A stretch of DNA of 64,000 nt from an uncultured Mesonia sp. (GTDB lineage: Bacteria > Bacteroidota > Bacteroidia > Flavobacteriales > Flavobacteriaceae), in contig CANLVH010000004.1 of assembly GCA_947494545.1 (NCBI GenBank), positions 62,001-126,000 of the forward strand, written 5' to 3'. The notes beneath the pieces are model-generated. The model worked only from the letters and a program-made list of their open reading frames with translations, searched no databases and had not been told where the DNA came from. How positions within the stretch are numbered: position 1 is the stretch's first letter; the number at the start of each line of letters is the position of its first letter. Shown here in pieces: positions 27,345 to 36,815 of the stretch. The position numbers and the translations under genes are program-made.

Positions 27345-28606
27345 TACAGATTGTATTGTTTTATTTTTCGGTAAAGGGTGCGTTCGCTTATTCCTAATTC
27401 GTCTGCGGCAGCTTTTCGTTTTCCGTCGTGGCGTTCTAAAGATTTTTTTATCAGTTCTAATTCTTTGTCTTGAAGTGATAAAGTCTCTTCTTCCTCAATA
27501 TCTTCCGCAAAGCTATATTTATCTGTAGTTTCTTTGTTTTCGTTTAGATTTTTTTCAGGAATTTGCAAGACTTCCATTTTCTCGTCCAGCTCTTCTTCGT
27601 AACTTTCTTGTTCTTTGGCGTCACCGTAAATTTTGTTTATTAAAGATTGATGATCTTCTTGGGCTTCTTCCAAATTTTCGCTTTGAATCAATTTTAACGT
27701 CAGGTTTTTTAAATCGTTCAAATCGTTTTTCATATCAAAAAGAACCTTGTACAAAATTTCACGCTCGTTGGCAAAATCACTTTCCTTTTTCTGCTCTTTT
27801 ACTACTGCCGGAAGATTGCTGCCCATTTCTGGTAAATAGCCCGCCAAGGTTTCTTTAGAAATACTGCGCTCTTTTTCTAGTACTGAAATTTGCTCTGCAA
27901 TATTGCGCAATTGCCGAACATTTCCGGTCCACCGGTATTTTAAAAGTAAATCTTTAGCCTCATCGTCCAAACGAATCGATGGCATTTTATATTTTAGAGC
28001 AAAATCTGATGAAAATTTCCTAAACAATAAATGTATGTCTTCTTTACGCTCTCTAAGTGGCGGCAAATGAATTTCTACCGTGCTGAGGCGATAATATAAA
28101 TCTTCCCGAAATTTCTCTTTTTTTATGGCTTCAAACATATTTACGTTGGTAGCCGCTACAATACGTACGTTGGTTTTTTGCACCTTAGAAGAACCAACTT
28201 TTATAAACTCGCCGTTCTCTAGCACGCGTAACAAACGCACTTGCGTGGTAAGCGGTAACTCACCAACTTCGTCTAAAAAAATGGTCCCGCCATCTGCAAC
28301 TTCAAAATAGCCGCTACGGGTTTGGGTAGCGCCGGTAAAAGCGCCTTTTTCGTGCCCAAAAAGTTCGCTGTCTATCGTGCCTTCTGGTATGGCGCCACAG
28401 TTTACGGCAATATATTTGCCATGTTTGCGGTGGGAGAGAGAATGTATTATTTTAGGAAGACTTTCTTTTCCTACGCCGCTCTCGCCGGTTACCAAAACAG
28501 AAATATCTGTAGGCGCAACTTGTATAGCTTTTTCTATGGCACGATTTAGACCGGGATCGTTGCCAATAATTTCAAATCGTTGCTTTATAGCTTGTAAAGA
28601 CTCCAT
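27344..28606 (-). CDS. sigma-54-dependent transcriptional activator without receiver domain
   Basis: 420 residues. The AAA+ sigma-54 interaction domain starts almost at the N-terminus: Walker A GESGVGKE (41-48), the GAFTGA loop that contacts sigma-54 (88-93) and Walker B region FLDEVGELP (about 110-118). A C-terminal Fis-type HTH reads RKAAADELGISERTLYRKIK. No receiver, GAF or PAS domain precedes it; instead an acidic region (about 260-370) lies between the AAA+ and HTH parts. The input signal is therefore unknown. It sits in an operon with lptE and secG. Confidence 0.9.
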   Translation of the reverse strand: MESLQAIKQRFEIIGNDPGLNRAIEKAIQVAPTDISVLVTGESGVGKESLPKIIHSLSHRKHGKYIAVNCGAIPEGTIDSELFGHEKGAFTGATQTRSGYFEVADGGTIFLDEVGELPLTTQVRLLRVLENGEFIKVGSSKVQKTNVRIVAATNVNMFEAIKKEKFREDLYYRLSTVEIHLPPLRERKEDIHLLFRKFSSDFALKYKMPSIRLDDEAKDLLLKYRWTGNVRQLRNIAEQISVLEKERSISKETLAGYLPEMGSNLPAVVKEQKKESDFANEREILYKVLFDMKNDLNDLKNLTLKLIQSENLEEAQEDHQSLINKIYGDAKEQESYEEELDEKMEVLQIPEKNLNENKETTDKYSFAEDIEEEETLSLQDKELELIKKSLERHDGKRKAAADELGISERTLYRKIKQYNL

Positions 28607-28621
28607 AAGTTTCTAAAATGC

Positions 28622-30067
28622 TTAGTTATTGTCAGAATATCCTACGGCTTCTCCAATTAAAGTCGCGCTGGTACAATCTGTTATTTTTACATTTACAAAA
28701 TCACCAACTTTATATTTCCCTTTAGGGAAAACTACCATTGTATTTTGCGTATTTCTACCGCTCCATTCTTGGTCAGATTTTTTAGATTCTTTCTCAATTA
28801 AAATTTCTTCTATTTTACCAAGATGTTGTTGGGTGCGGTATGCCGAATGTTCTCGTTGTAACTGAATAACCTCTTGCAATCTGCGTTTTTTAACTTCTTC
28901 TGGTACATCGTCTTCCATTTTTCTAGCTGCCGAAGTTCCCGGTCTTTCTGAATATGCAAACATAAATCCGAAATCATATTTTACATATTCCATCAAGGAA
29001 AGCGTGTCTTGATGGTCTTCTTCTGTCTCTGTAGGGAAACCGGTCATCATATCTTGCGAGATAGCACACTCCGGTAGTATTTTACGAATGTTATCTATCA
29101 ACTCAAAATATTCTGCTCGCGTATGCAAACGGTTCATTTTCTTTAAAATACGGTCGCTACCGCTTTGTACCGGCAAGTGAACGTATTTACAGATGTTTCT
29201 ATGCTTGGCCATAGTTTCTATAACGTCTAAAGTCATATCCTGCGGATTGGATGTAGAAAAACGTATGCGCATTTTTGGTTGGGCTTTGGCTACCAAATCT
29301 AACAAAGCGGCAAAATTTACAGCGGTTGCTTTTTGCATCTCTGTTGCTTTGGCAAAATCTTTTTTAAGTCCGCCGCCATACCATAAATAAGAATCTACAT
29401 TTTGGCCTAATAAAGTAATTTCTTTAAAACCTTTTGCTGCCAAATCGTTTACTTCTTCTACAATACTTTGCGGATCTCTACTGCGTTCTCGGCCTCGCGT
29501 AAATGGCACGACACAAAACGTGCACATATTATCGCAACCGCGGGTAATAGAAACAAAAGCAGTGACGCCATTGCTCTGTAAACGCACCGGCGAAATATCG
29601 CCATAGGTTTCTTCTTTAGAAAGTATAACGTTTACCGCATTGCGGCCGTCTTCTACTTCGCTAATTAAATTTGGTAAATCTTTGTAGGCATCGGGACCAA
29701 CAACTAAATCTACTATTTTTTCTTCTTCTAAAAATTTACTTTTTAAACGCTCTGCCATACAGCCCAAAACGCCAACCTTCATTTTTGGGTTGTGTTTTTT
29801 TACGGCATTATATTTTTCTAAACGTTTACGAACGGTTTGCTCTGCCTTTTCGCGAATAGAACAGGTGTTTACCAAAACCAAATCTGCTTCGTCTAGTTTT
29901 TGGGTAGTGTTAAAACCTTCTTTGGCCAAAATGGAAGCAACAATCTCGCTGTCGCTAAAATTCATTTGGCATCCGTAACTTTCTATAAATAATTTTTTTG
30001 TATTGGCTTTGTTTCCTTCTAAAACAAGTGATTCGCCTTGTTTGCTTTCGTCAATAACCTTCTCCAT
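28622..30067 (-). CDS. miaB: tRNA-2-methylthio-N6-isopentenyladenosine synthase MiaB
   Basis: About 481 residues from the ATG at 30067 ([12 protein letters not shown]); a longer frame to 30142 adds 25 residues with no family match. Radical-SAM methylthiotransferase acting on A37 of tRNAs. The N-terminal cluster cysteines lie in [23 protein letters not shown] and VLGCMAER; the radical-SAM motif is CDNMCTFC; a C-terminal TRAM domain ends the protein. It lies 15 bases upstream of the sigma-54 activator gene. Confidence 0.95.
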   Translation of the reverse strand: MEKVIDESKQGESLVLEGNKANTKKLFIESYGCQMNFSDSEIVASILAKEGFNTTQKLDEADLVLVNTCSIREKAEQTVRKRLEKYNAVKKHNPKMKVGVLGCMAERLKSKFLEEEKIVDLVVGPDAYKDLPNLISEVEDGRNAVNVILSKEETYGDISPVRLQSNGVTAFVSITRGCDNMCTFCVVPFTRGRERSRDPQSIVEEVNDLAAKGFKEITLLGQNVDSYLWYGGGLKKDFAKATEMQKATAVNFAALLDLVAKAQPKMRIRFSTSNPQDMTLDVIETMAKHRNICKYVHLPVQSGSDRILKKMNRLHTRAEYFELIDNIRKILPECAISQDMMTGFPTETEEDHQDTLSLMEYVKYDFGFMFAYSERPGTSAARKMEDDVPEEVKKRRLQEVIQLQREHSAYRTQQHLGKIEEILIEKESKKSDQEWSGRNTQNTMVVFPKGKYKVGDFVNVKITDCTSATLIGEAVGYSDNN

Positions 30068-30326
30068 AATCCTATTATTGTAATCTTTCAATTTGAAGCG
30101 CAAATATACAAGTAAAATGAATTGCTGACAAACTGACAGCATTAAGTTTTTAAATTAAACTTGCCGAGTAGTTTCCGTAAAGAAAAATTTTAAAAATACC
30201 TTAAGGTTTTGCAGTCTTTATTTTTTATAGTTTTGGCATCTTGATAATTGCTTACTCTTTTTTAAATATACTTTTAGTGCTTTTAGGTGTTTTACGGAAT
30301 TGTATTGGGCTTTTAAAACATATTTT

Positions 30327-32237
30327 TTGAAACAATATTTATTTATTTTATTGGTGTGCGGTGTTTGCATAATGAGTTTTGGGCAAGAAAATAAAACCAA
30401 AACTAATAACGCCAAACAAGACAGCATTACCTTGTACGATAAAATAGAAACCTACTCCCAGAAAAGAAAGCTCACCAAAGTTTTGCACCAATGGATTTTT
30501 AGAGGAAACGAACCTAAAAAAAACAAACACGAAAAAGCTGCCCCAAGTCCGGATTATACGCCTTATGCGGGTAAAGTAATTAGAAATATTATTATAAAAA
30601 CCAAAGATCCGTTTGGGTATGCTATTAACGATACTACACAAAAACCGGACAAGTGGTTAGAAAAAACCGGAAACCATATTCATATCAAATCTAAAGATAT
30701 GGCTATTCGTAAATACTTGTTGGTAGAAGAAGGCCAAGTTTTAGATACCTTATTAATACAAGAAACCGCCAGGCTATTAAGAAAGCAAGATTATATTCGT
30801 AGAGTGGGGGTTTTTCCTAAACCAATAGCGCCAAATAGCGATTCTTTAGATATTGTTGTAGAAATTTTAGATTCGTGGAGTCTTGTACCAAAAGGAAGTT
30901 TCTCTAACTCGCGTACAAAAGTAGGTTTGCGCGAACGTAATTTCTTTGGCACCGGCCACCGTCTAAATTTACGTTATGCCAAACGTTATGCAGATGGCAA
31001 TACCGGTTACGAAATGATTTATACCATACCCAATATTCAGAATTCGTTTGTTAACGCTACCGGAAAATATGCCTACGATGTAGACAGTTATTACGATCAT
31101 TTTTTTGCTATAAACCGCGCATTTTACTCGCCCTTGGCGCGTTGGGCGGGTGGAGCATTTGTGCAAAACCGCTTTTTGCACCGGCCTTTTCCAAATGGGG
31201 ATGCTGAGTTTGTTAAGCAAGATTTTAAATTTTTGTACCACGATTATTGGGCAGCTTATTCTTTTAAAATTTTTGAAGGAAAATCTAAACAAGAACGCAG
31301 CACCAATTTAATAGTAGGTTTACGCTCTTTTTTTCTGAATTATGATGAGTCGCCGGCTCCGGAGTATGACGAGATTAATTACTTTTCAGACGAGCGTTTT
31401 TATTTGGCCAGCCTTGGTTTGGCGTCTCGGCAATTTGTAAAAGACCGATTTATTTTTAGAGATGGCGAAACAGAAGATGTACCAATTGGTAGTCTTTATA
31501 CATTTACTACCGGGGTGCAACGCAAAAACCAAAACAACCGGTTGTATATGGGGGTGCGAGCTTCGTATGGTAATTATTTTGATTGGGGTTTTTTAAGCGG
31601 AAATATAGAATTGGGTAGTTTTTTTGAAGCTACACAACCCCAGCAAACCACGCTTAGCGTTAAAGCAAATTACTTTAGCAATCTTTTAGATTTAGGTCGT
31701 GGCTGGAAGATGCGCCAGTTTGTAAAACCGCAAATTGTGCTTGGTTTTAACAGGCTAAACTCTATAGGAGATCGTTTAGGGCTTAACGAAAGTGCTTTTT
31801 TTACTGGCGTAAATAGTTATGAGTACGTAGATTATTATAACAAACATAAATATGTAGATTATAGAAATGGCACTATTAACGGCTTTAGAAGTGAAGCTAC
31901 GGGAACCAAAAAATATGTGGTAGATTTTCAAACCCAATTTTATTCGCCGTGGAATTTCTTAGGCTTTCGGTTTAACCCATTTGTACACGCAAGTTTTGGT
32001 GTTTTAACCGGCGGTGAGCATAGTTATGCCAGTAATAAATTGTATTCTTCGTATGGCGCGGGTTTTATTATTCGGAATGATTATTTGGTTTTTGATTCTT
32101 TTCAGCTCTCCTTTTCTTTTTACCCGTCTATGCCCGGGCAAGGTCAAAATATTCTGGAGGTAAATAATTTTAGGAGCGAAGACTTCGGTTTTCAAGGCTT
32201 TAAATTTGATGAGCCGCGGCCGGTAATTTACGAATAA
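30327..32237 (+). CDS. BamA/TamA-like outer-membrane protein
   Basis: 636 residues from a TTG at 30327, which gives a good signal peptide (MKQYLFILLVCGVCIMSFGQ); an upstream TTG at 30300 is possible but spoils it. A POTRA-like region (about 65-190, with RNIIIKTKDPFGYAIND and RKQDYIRRVGVFP) precedes a large beta barrel to the end. Unlike BamA it has only one or two POTRA-like segments. Function unknown; it may assemble or secrete specific surface proteins. It is divergent from miaB, with inverted TTCCGTAAA motifs in the gap. Confidence 0.8.
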   Translation: MKQYLFILLVCGVCIMSFGQENKTKTNNAKQDSITLYDKIETYSQKRKLTKVLHQWIFRGNEPKKNKHEKAAPSPDYTPYAGKVIRNIIIKTKDPFGYAINDTTQKPDKWLEKTGNHIHIKSKDMAIRKYLLVEEGQVLDTLLIQETARLLRKQDYIRRVGVFPKPIAPNSDSLDIVVEILDSWSLVPKGSFSNSRTKVGLRERNFFGTGHRLNLRYAKRYADGNTGYEMIYTIPNIQNSFVNATGKYAYDVDSYYDHFFAINRAFYSPLARWAGGAFVQNRFLHRPFPNGDAEFVKQDFKFLYHDYWAAYSFKIFEGKSKQERSTNLIVGLRSFFLNYDESPAPEYDEINYFSDERFYLASLGLASRQFVKDRFIFRDGETEDVPIGSLYTFTTGVQRKNQNNRLYMGVRASYGNYFDWGFLSGNIELGSFFEATQPQQTTLSVKANYFSNLLDLGRGWKMRQFVKPQIVLGFNRLNSIGDRLGLNESAFFTGVNSYEYVDYYNKHKYVDYRNGTINGFRSEATGTKKYVVDFQTQFYSPWNFLGFRFNPFVHASFGVLTGGEHSYASNKLYSSYGAGFIIRNDYLVFDSFQLSFSFYPSMPGQGQNILEVNNFRSEDFGFQGFKFDEPRPVIYE

Positions 32238-32306
32238 GCTTTTTTAAAAATTTATATAGCTGTTATTTTTCCTCATGTTATTTGTTTTTTTCTTATCTTT
32301 TCGGGT

Positions 32307-32963
32307 ATGAAAGTGCTTCTTTATATATTCTTTTTTATTGGTGTAACTTGTTTTCCGCAAAGGCAAAACAACACAGGAGAATATTATATAGAAAGTAAAT
32401 TAATGCAATGGGATAAGAACAAAAATCCGTTAAGGTTTACTAGTGTTTTATGGCAAGGGGTAAGTCCGGCAGAAGTGCAGAAAATATTTTCTTTGCCAGA
32501 AGAGGTTTATAGCAATAATAGGTTTTTACAACTTTATGTAAATAATTATACGCGTTTAACTTCCGTAAAGCCAAAAGATATAAATGCTATTTCTGTTTAT
32601 GACTTTACGGAAAGTATACAGCATAAATACTTTATAAAGGTAAACGGAGAATTTATTTTGTCTCCTCAATATACCACCAAATTTACCCAACCGATAAAAT
32701 GTGAATGGTATGAAAAGTTATTTATGGTAGAAACCTTGGCTAAAAACGCCGATAACAATCCGGCTTTAATAATTATACACGCCAATAATTCTTCTAATAA
32801 AAAACATAATGAGTTGGCAGATAGTTTGCGAAGTTTTATAGCTTCTTACGCTCCGGTAAAAGAAAATAAAAAATATAAAAAACTGCGCGCAGCCTACAAC
32901 AATAGCTTTATAGACAAGATAGAATTGGTGCAAACCGATACGATTTTTATATTAAAAAAATAG
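32307..32963 (+). CDS. hypothetical secreted protein
   Basis: 218 residues, family not recognised. It has a signal peptide (MKVLLYIFFFIGVTCF) and then a soluble, lysine- and asparagine-rich domain with no clear catalytic motif. Residues about 150-165 (NPALIIIHANNSSNKKHNEL) suggest an alpha/beta strand-turn element. It is AT-rich like its neighbours. It follows the BamA/TamA-like gene by about 70 bases and may be co-transcribed with it. Two copies of the TTCCGTAAA motif in opposite orientation lie 34 bases apart inside the gene (32561 and 32604). Confidence 0.6.
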   Translation: MKVLLYIFFFIGVTCFPQRQNNTGEYYIESKLMQWDKNKNPLRFTSVLWQGVSPAEVQKIFSLPEEVYSNNRFLQLYVNNYTRLTSVKPKDINAISVYDFTESIQHKYFIKVNGEFILSPQYTTKFTQPIKCEWYEKLFMVETLAKNADNNPALIIIHANNSSNKKHNELADSLRSFIASYAPVKENKKYKKLRAAYNNSFIDKIELVQTDTIFILKK

Positions 32964-32980
32964 AAATCAAAAAATTCATA

Positions 32981-32988
32981 TACTTTTG
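32981..32988 (+). promoter_or_regulatory. -7 element upstream of topA
   Basis: TACTTTTG fits the flavobacterial TAnnTTTG box and lies 22 bases before the topA ATG. The matching -33 box is poor. Confidence 0.45.
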
Positions 32989-33010
32989 CACTCACAAATA
33001 TTTTTGAAAT

Positions 33011-35536
33011 ATGGCGAAGAATTTAGTGATAGTAGAGTCACCGGCAAAGGCAAAAACCATCGAAAAGTTTTTGGGAAAAGACTACAAAGTAGCCTCTAGC
33101 TTTGGGCATATTGCAGATTTGCCCACCAAAGAATTGGGCGTAGATGTAGAAAAAGATTTTAAACCAAAATATGTAGTAAGCAAAGACAAAAAAGATGTTG
33201 TAAGCAAATTGCGAAAAATGGCTTCTAAGATGGAAACCGTTTGGCTAGCCAGTGATGAAGACAGAGAAGGAGAGGCAATTGCTTGGCACTTGGCAGAAGA
33301 ATTGAATTTGGCCAAAGAAAAAACCAAGCGCATCGTATTTCATGAAATTACCAAAAAAGCTATTTTAAAAGCCATAGAAAATCCGCGTGAGATAGACTAT
33401 AATTTGGTTAATGCCCAACAAGCCAGAAGGGTGTTAGACCGTTTGGTTGGGTACGAGCTTTCGCCGGTTTTATGGCGTAAGGTAAAAGGTGGTCTTTCTG
33501 CCGGAAGGGTGCAATCTGTTTCGGTAAGGCTTATTGTAGAGCGCGAACGCCAAATTCAAAATTTTGAAACCACTGCCAGTTATAGAATAGATGCCGAGTT
33601 TTCTACCCAAGACGGGAAGAGTTTTAAAGCTAAAATTCCAAAGAATTTTAAAACTAAGAAAGAAGCAGAGCAGTTTCTGCAAGAAAATATTGGTGCCAAT
33701 TATAAAGTAGCAGATTTAACTAAAAAACCTGCCAAGAAAACGCCTGCGCCTCCATTTACAACTTCTACTTTACAACAAGAGGCAGCCAGAAAATTATATT
33801 TTTCGGTAAGTAAAACCATGACAATGGCGCAACGTTTGTACGAAGCCGGTCATATTACTTATATGAGAACAGATAGTGTAAACCTTTCCGATCAAGCAAA
33901 ACAGGGAGCAGCACACGAAATTAATTCTGCTTACGGCGAAAAATATTTAAAAGCCAGAAATTATAAAGGTAAGTCAAAAGGCGCGCAAGAAGCCCACGAG
34001 GCCATTCGTCCTACGCATTTTGAAAATCATAGCGTTCCGGCAGATCGTGATCAGCAACGTTTGTATGAGTTGATTTGGAAACGTGCCATTGCCTCGCAAA
34101 TGAGCGATGCACAATTAGAACGCACCAATGTAAAAATAGAGGCAGATAAACACGACAAGCAATTTACTGCCAACGGCGAAATTTTAAAATTTGATGGCTT
34201 TTTAAAAGTTTACCTAGAAAGTACAGATGAAGAGGAAGAGGAGCAAGCAGGTTTACTGCCAAAAATGAAGGTAAACGATGCGCTTAAAAATAAATATATT
34301 ACCGCAACCGAGCGTTTTACCAGACCGCCTTCAAGATATACAGAAGCTTCTTTGGTGAAAAAATTAGAAGAATTGGGTATTGGCCGTCCGTCTACGTATG
34401 CGCCAACAATTTCTACCATTCAAAACAGAAAATATATAGAAAAAGGTTCTGTAGAAGGTAAAGAACGTAAATACGCTAAGTTTACTTTAAAAGCCGATAA
34501 AGTTTCAGAAAAAACACTTACAGAAATGGTAGGTGCAGATAAAGGGAAACTTATTCCTACAGATGTAGGAATGGTGGTAAACGACTTCTTGGTTCAGCAT
34601 TTCAGCAATATTTTAGATTATAACTTTACGGCAAAAGTAGAGCAAGATTTTGATGATATTGCAGAAGGGAATGAGAAATGGACAAAAATGATGAACGAGT
34701 TTTATAACGAGTTTCATCCCACGGTAAAAGATGTGGAAAAGAATGCAGAACGCGAAGTTGGTGAACGTGTTTTAGGAAAAGATCCCAAAACCGGAAAACC
34801 GGTAAGCGCTCGCTTGGGTAAATTTGGGCCAATGGTGCAAATAGGTTCTGTAGAAGACGAAGAAAAACCACAATTTGCCAGCTTAGGGCCAGACCAGACT
34901 CTATCAAATATTACTTTTGAACAAGCGATGGATTTGTTTAAACTTCCTAAAGAAGTAGGCGAGTATAAAGGAGAAAAAGTTGAGGTAAATAATGGGCGTT
35001 ACGGCCCGTATGTAAAATATGGTAAAAAATATGTTTCTTTAGATAAAGGAGAAGATCCTTTAGATGTTTCTTTAGATAGAGCTTTAGAATTAATAAAAGC
35101 CAAAGAAAAAGCAGATGCGCCCATTTATAATTACGAAGGGAAAGATGTGCAAAAAGGTGTGGGCAGATTTGGCCCCTATCTAAAATGGAACGGTATTTTT
35201 ATTAACGTAAATAAGAAATATGATTTCGATAACTTGTCAGAAAACGATATTGTAGAACTTATAGAAGACAAGAAGAAAAAAGAGCGCGAAAAGTTAATTC
35301 ACCATTGGGAAGAAGAAGGAATAAAAGTAGAGAAAACCCGTTGGGGAAGAAGCAAAATAACCAAAGGCCGTACAAAAGTAGAGTTGCCCAAAACTGTAGA
35401 TGCCAAAAAATTGACCTTAGAAGAGGTAAAAGAGTTGTTGGAGAAAAAGTCTGGTAAAAAGAAAACTACCAAGAAAAAATCGAGCACTAAGAAAAAAACC
35501 ACCGCAAAGAAAAAATCTTCTAAAAAGAAATCTTAA
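33011..35536 (+). CDS. topA: DNA topoisomerase I
   Basis: 841 residues. Relaxes negative supercoils as a type IA enzyme. The TOPRIM start reads LVIVESPAKAKTIEKFLGKDY; the acidic motif is ASDEDREGEAIAWHL; the active-site Tyr lies in YEAGHITYMRTDSVNLS. The C-terminal region has repeated GRYGPYVK-type topo-C repeats instead of classic zinc fingers and ends in a long Lys/Thr/Ser-rich basic tail. It overlaps the next gene by one base (TAATG). Confidence 0.96.
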   Translation: MAKNLVIVESPAKAKTIEKFLGKDYKVASSFGHIADLPTKELGVDVEKDFKPKYVVSKDKKDVVSKLRKMASKMETVWLASDEDREGEAIAWHLAEELNLAKEKTKRIVFHEITKKAILKAIENPREIDYNLVNAQQARRVLDRLVGYELSPVLWRKVKGGLSAGRVQSVSVRLIVERERQIQNFETTASYRIDAEFSTQDGKSFKAKIPKNFKTKKEAEQFLQENIGANYKVADLTKKPAKKTPAPPFTTSTLQQEAARKLYFSVSKTMTMAQRLYEAGHITYMRTDSVNLSDQAKQGAAHEINSAYGEKYLKARNYKGKSKGAQEAHEAIRPTHFENHSVPADRDQQRLYELIWKRAIASQMSDAQLERTNVKIEADKHDKQFTANGEILKFDGFLKVYLESTDEEEEEQAGLLPKMKVNDALKNKYITATERFTRPPSRYTEASLVKKLEELGIGRPSTYAPTISTIQNRKYIEKGSVEGKERKYAKFTLKADKVSEKTLTEMVGADKGKLIPTDVGMVVNDFLVQHFSNILDYNFTAKVEQDFDDIAEGNEKWTKMMNEFYNEFHPTVKDVEKNAEREVGERVLGKDPKTGKPVSARLGKFGPMVQIGSVEDEEKPQFASLGPDQTLSNITFEQAMDLFKLPKEVGEYKGEKVEVNNGRYGPYVKYGKKYVSLDKGEDPLDVSLDRALELIKAKEKADAPIYNYEGKDVQKGVGRFGPYLKWNGIFINVNKKYDFDNLSENDIVELIEDKKKKEREKLIHHWEEEGIKVEKTRWGRSKITKGRTKVELPKTVDAKKLTLEEVKELLEKKSGKKKTTKKKSSTKKKTTAKKKSSKKKS

Positions 35537-36702
35537 TGGATCTAGATTTTTTAAAACCTATAAATTCGGAAATTATTAATCGGGTGCAGAAGCAACATCC
35601 GGATACACTTGGTAAGCAGACCCGTTTTCATTTTCAAGAAGAAGGCTTGCCCAATTTAGAAGGTGTAAAAATTGCAATCTTTGGGGTGATAGAAAATAGA
35701 CGATCGGTAAAAAACACCGATTCAGCGTTTGATTTTGATAGTCTTCGCGAAGAATTCTATAAATTATTTGCCGGTAACTGGAATATTCAGGTAGCAGATT
35801 TAGGCGATATTACTGCAGGAGAAAGTGTAGAAGACACCTATTATGCAGTACAAAAATTAAATAATTACCTAATAAACCGCAAGATTTTACCAATTATGTT
35901 GGGCGGGAGCCAAGATTTGGTGTATGCGCAGTACAGAGCTTATGACGATTTTGGCAGAATGGTAAATTTTGTAAACATAGATGCCTGTTTTGATTTTGGT
36001 GATACCGAACAAGCAATAAACAGTAAATCTTATGTGGGTAAAATGGTGGTAGATAAGCCGTACAATTTATTTAATTATGCCAACATAGGTTATCAAACTT
36101 ATTTTAACGCCCAAAGTGAAATAGATTTAATAGATAAGTTATTTTTTGAAGCTTACCGATTGGGAGATATAGCCGGAAATTTAAAATTGGCAGAACCCGT
36201 TTTACGAGATGCAGATTTTGTGGCAATAGATGTAAATAGTATTGCTTCAGAAAGTATACTTGGTCGCTTTGCTTCTCCCAACGGCTTTAATAATAGAGAG
36301 ATATGCGCAATTTCTCGTTATGCCGGCATTAGCGACAAGGTGACTTCTTTTGGTATTTATCATATAGAAAATTTGGATTTTTCTAAAAATAATTTTATGT
36401 TGCTCTCCCAAATTTTATGGTATTTTATTGAAGGAGTAAATTATCGAAAAAATGAGCAGCAAGTTTATTCTTCAAAAAAATCGCTTATAACTTACAAGGT
36501 CCCCATTAATGACGACATTCTGAGCTTTTATAAAAGTGAACTTTCCGGTAGATGGTGGGTAGAAATACCTTTTTCTGATACTGTTAACAATAAGTTAAGA
36601 AAAAATACGTTATTACCTTGTAGTTATGAAGATTATTTAGAAGCTTGCAATCAAAATATTCCTGAAAGATGGTTTAAAGCTAAAATGAAAAACGAAATTT
36701 AA
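35536..36702 (+). CDS. arginase-fold protein (annotated formimidoylglutamase family), metal site degenerate
   Basis: 388 residues, coupled to topA by a one-base overlap and placed just before gldKLMN. The arginase/agmatinase/formimidoylglutamase fold is recognisable, but the metal-binding motifs are altered: GGDHS is GGSQD, DAHxD is DACFD, and the third DxDxxDP motif reads DVNSIAS. Arginases need these His/Asp residues for two manganese ions, so activity is doubtful. The homologue at this place is common in Flavobacteriia. A non-enzymatic role linked to gliding or type IX secretion is an inference from position only. Confidence 0.75.
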   Translation: MDLDFLKPINSEIINRVQKQHPDTLGKQTRFHFQEEGLPNLEGVKIAIFGVIENRRSVKNTDSAFDFDSLREEFYKLFAGNWNIQVADLGDITAGESVEDTYYAVQKLNNYLINRKILPIMLGGSQDLVYAQYRAYDDFGRMVNFVNIDACFDFGDTEQAINSKSYVGKMVVDKPYNLFNYANIGYQTYFNAQSEIDLIDKLFFEAYRLGDIAGNLKLAEPVLRDADFVAIDVNSIASESILGRFASPNGFNNREICAISRYAGISDKVTSFGIYHIENLDFSKNNFMLLSQILWYFIEGVNYRKNEQQVYSSKKSLITYKVPINDDILSFYKSELSGRWWVEIPFSDTVNNKLRKNTLLPCSYEDYLEACNQNIPERWFKAKMKNEI

Positions 36703-36729
36703 ATTAGTTAAAAAAGAGTTGATTTCAGG

Positions 36730-36737
36730 TATTTTTG
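36730..36737 (+). promoter_or_regulatory. possible -7 element of the gld operon
   Basis: TATTTTTG matches TAnnTTTG and lies 78 bases before the gldK ATG. The spacer 36703-36815 is AT-rich, and a TTG about 13 bases upstream is a weak -33 candidate. Confidence 0.35.
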
Positions 36738-36815
36738 ATAAAAAAATTGTTTTTTTACAAATTAATAAATAGGTTTACGCCCTTTAAATAAGATTATCTT
36801 AACCTTATTATAGTT

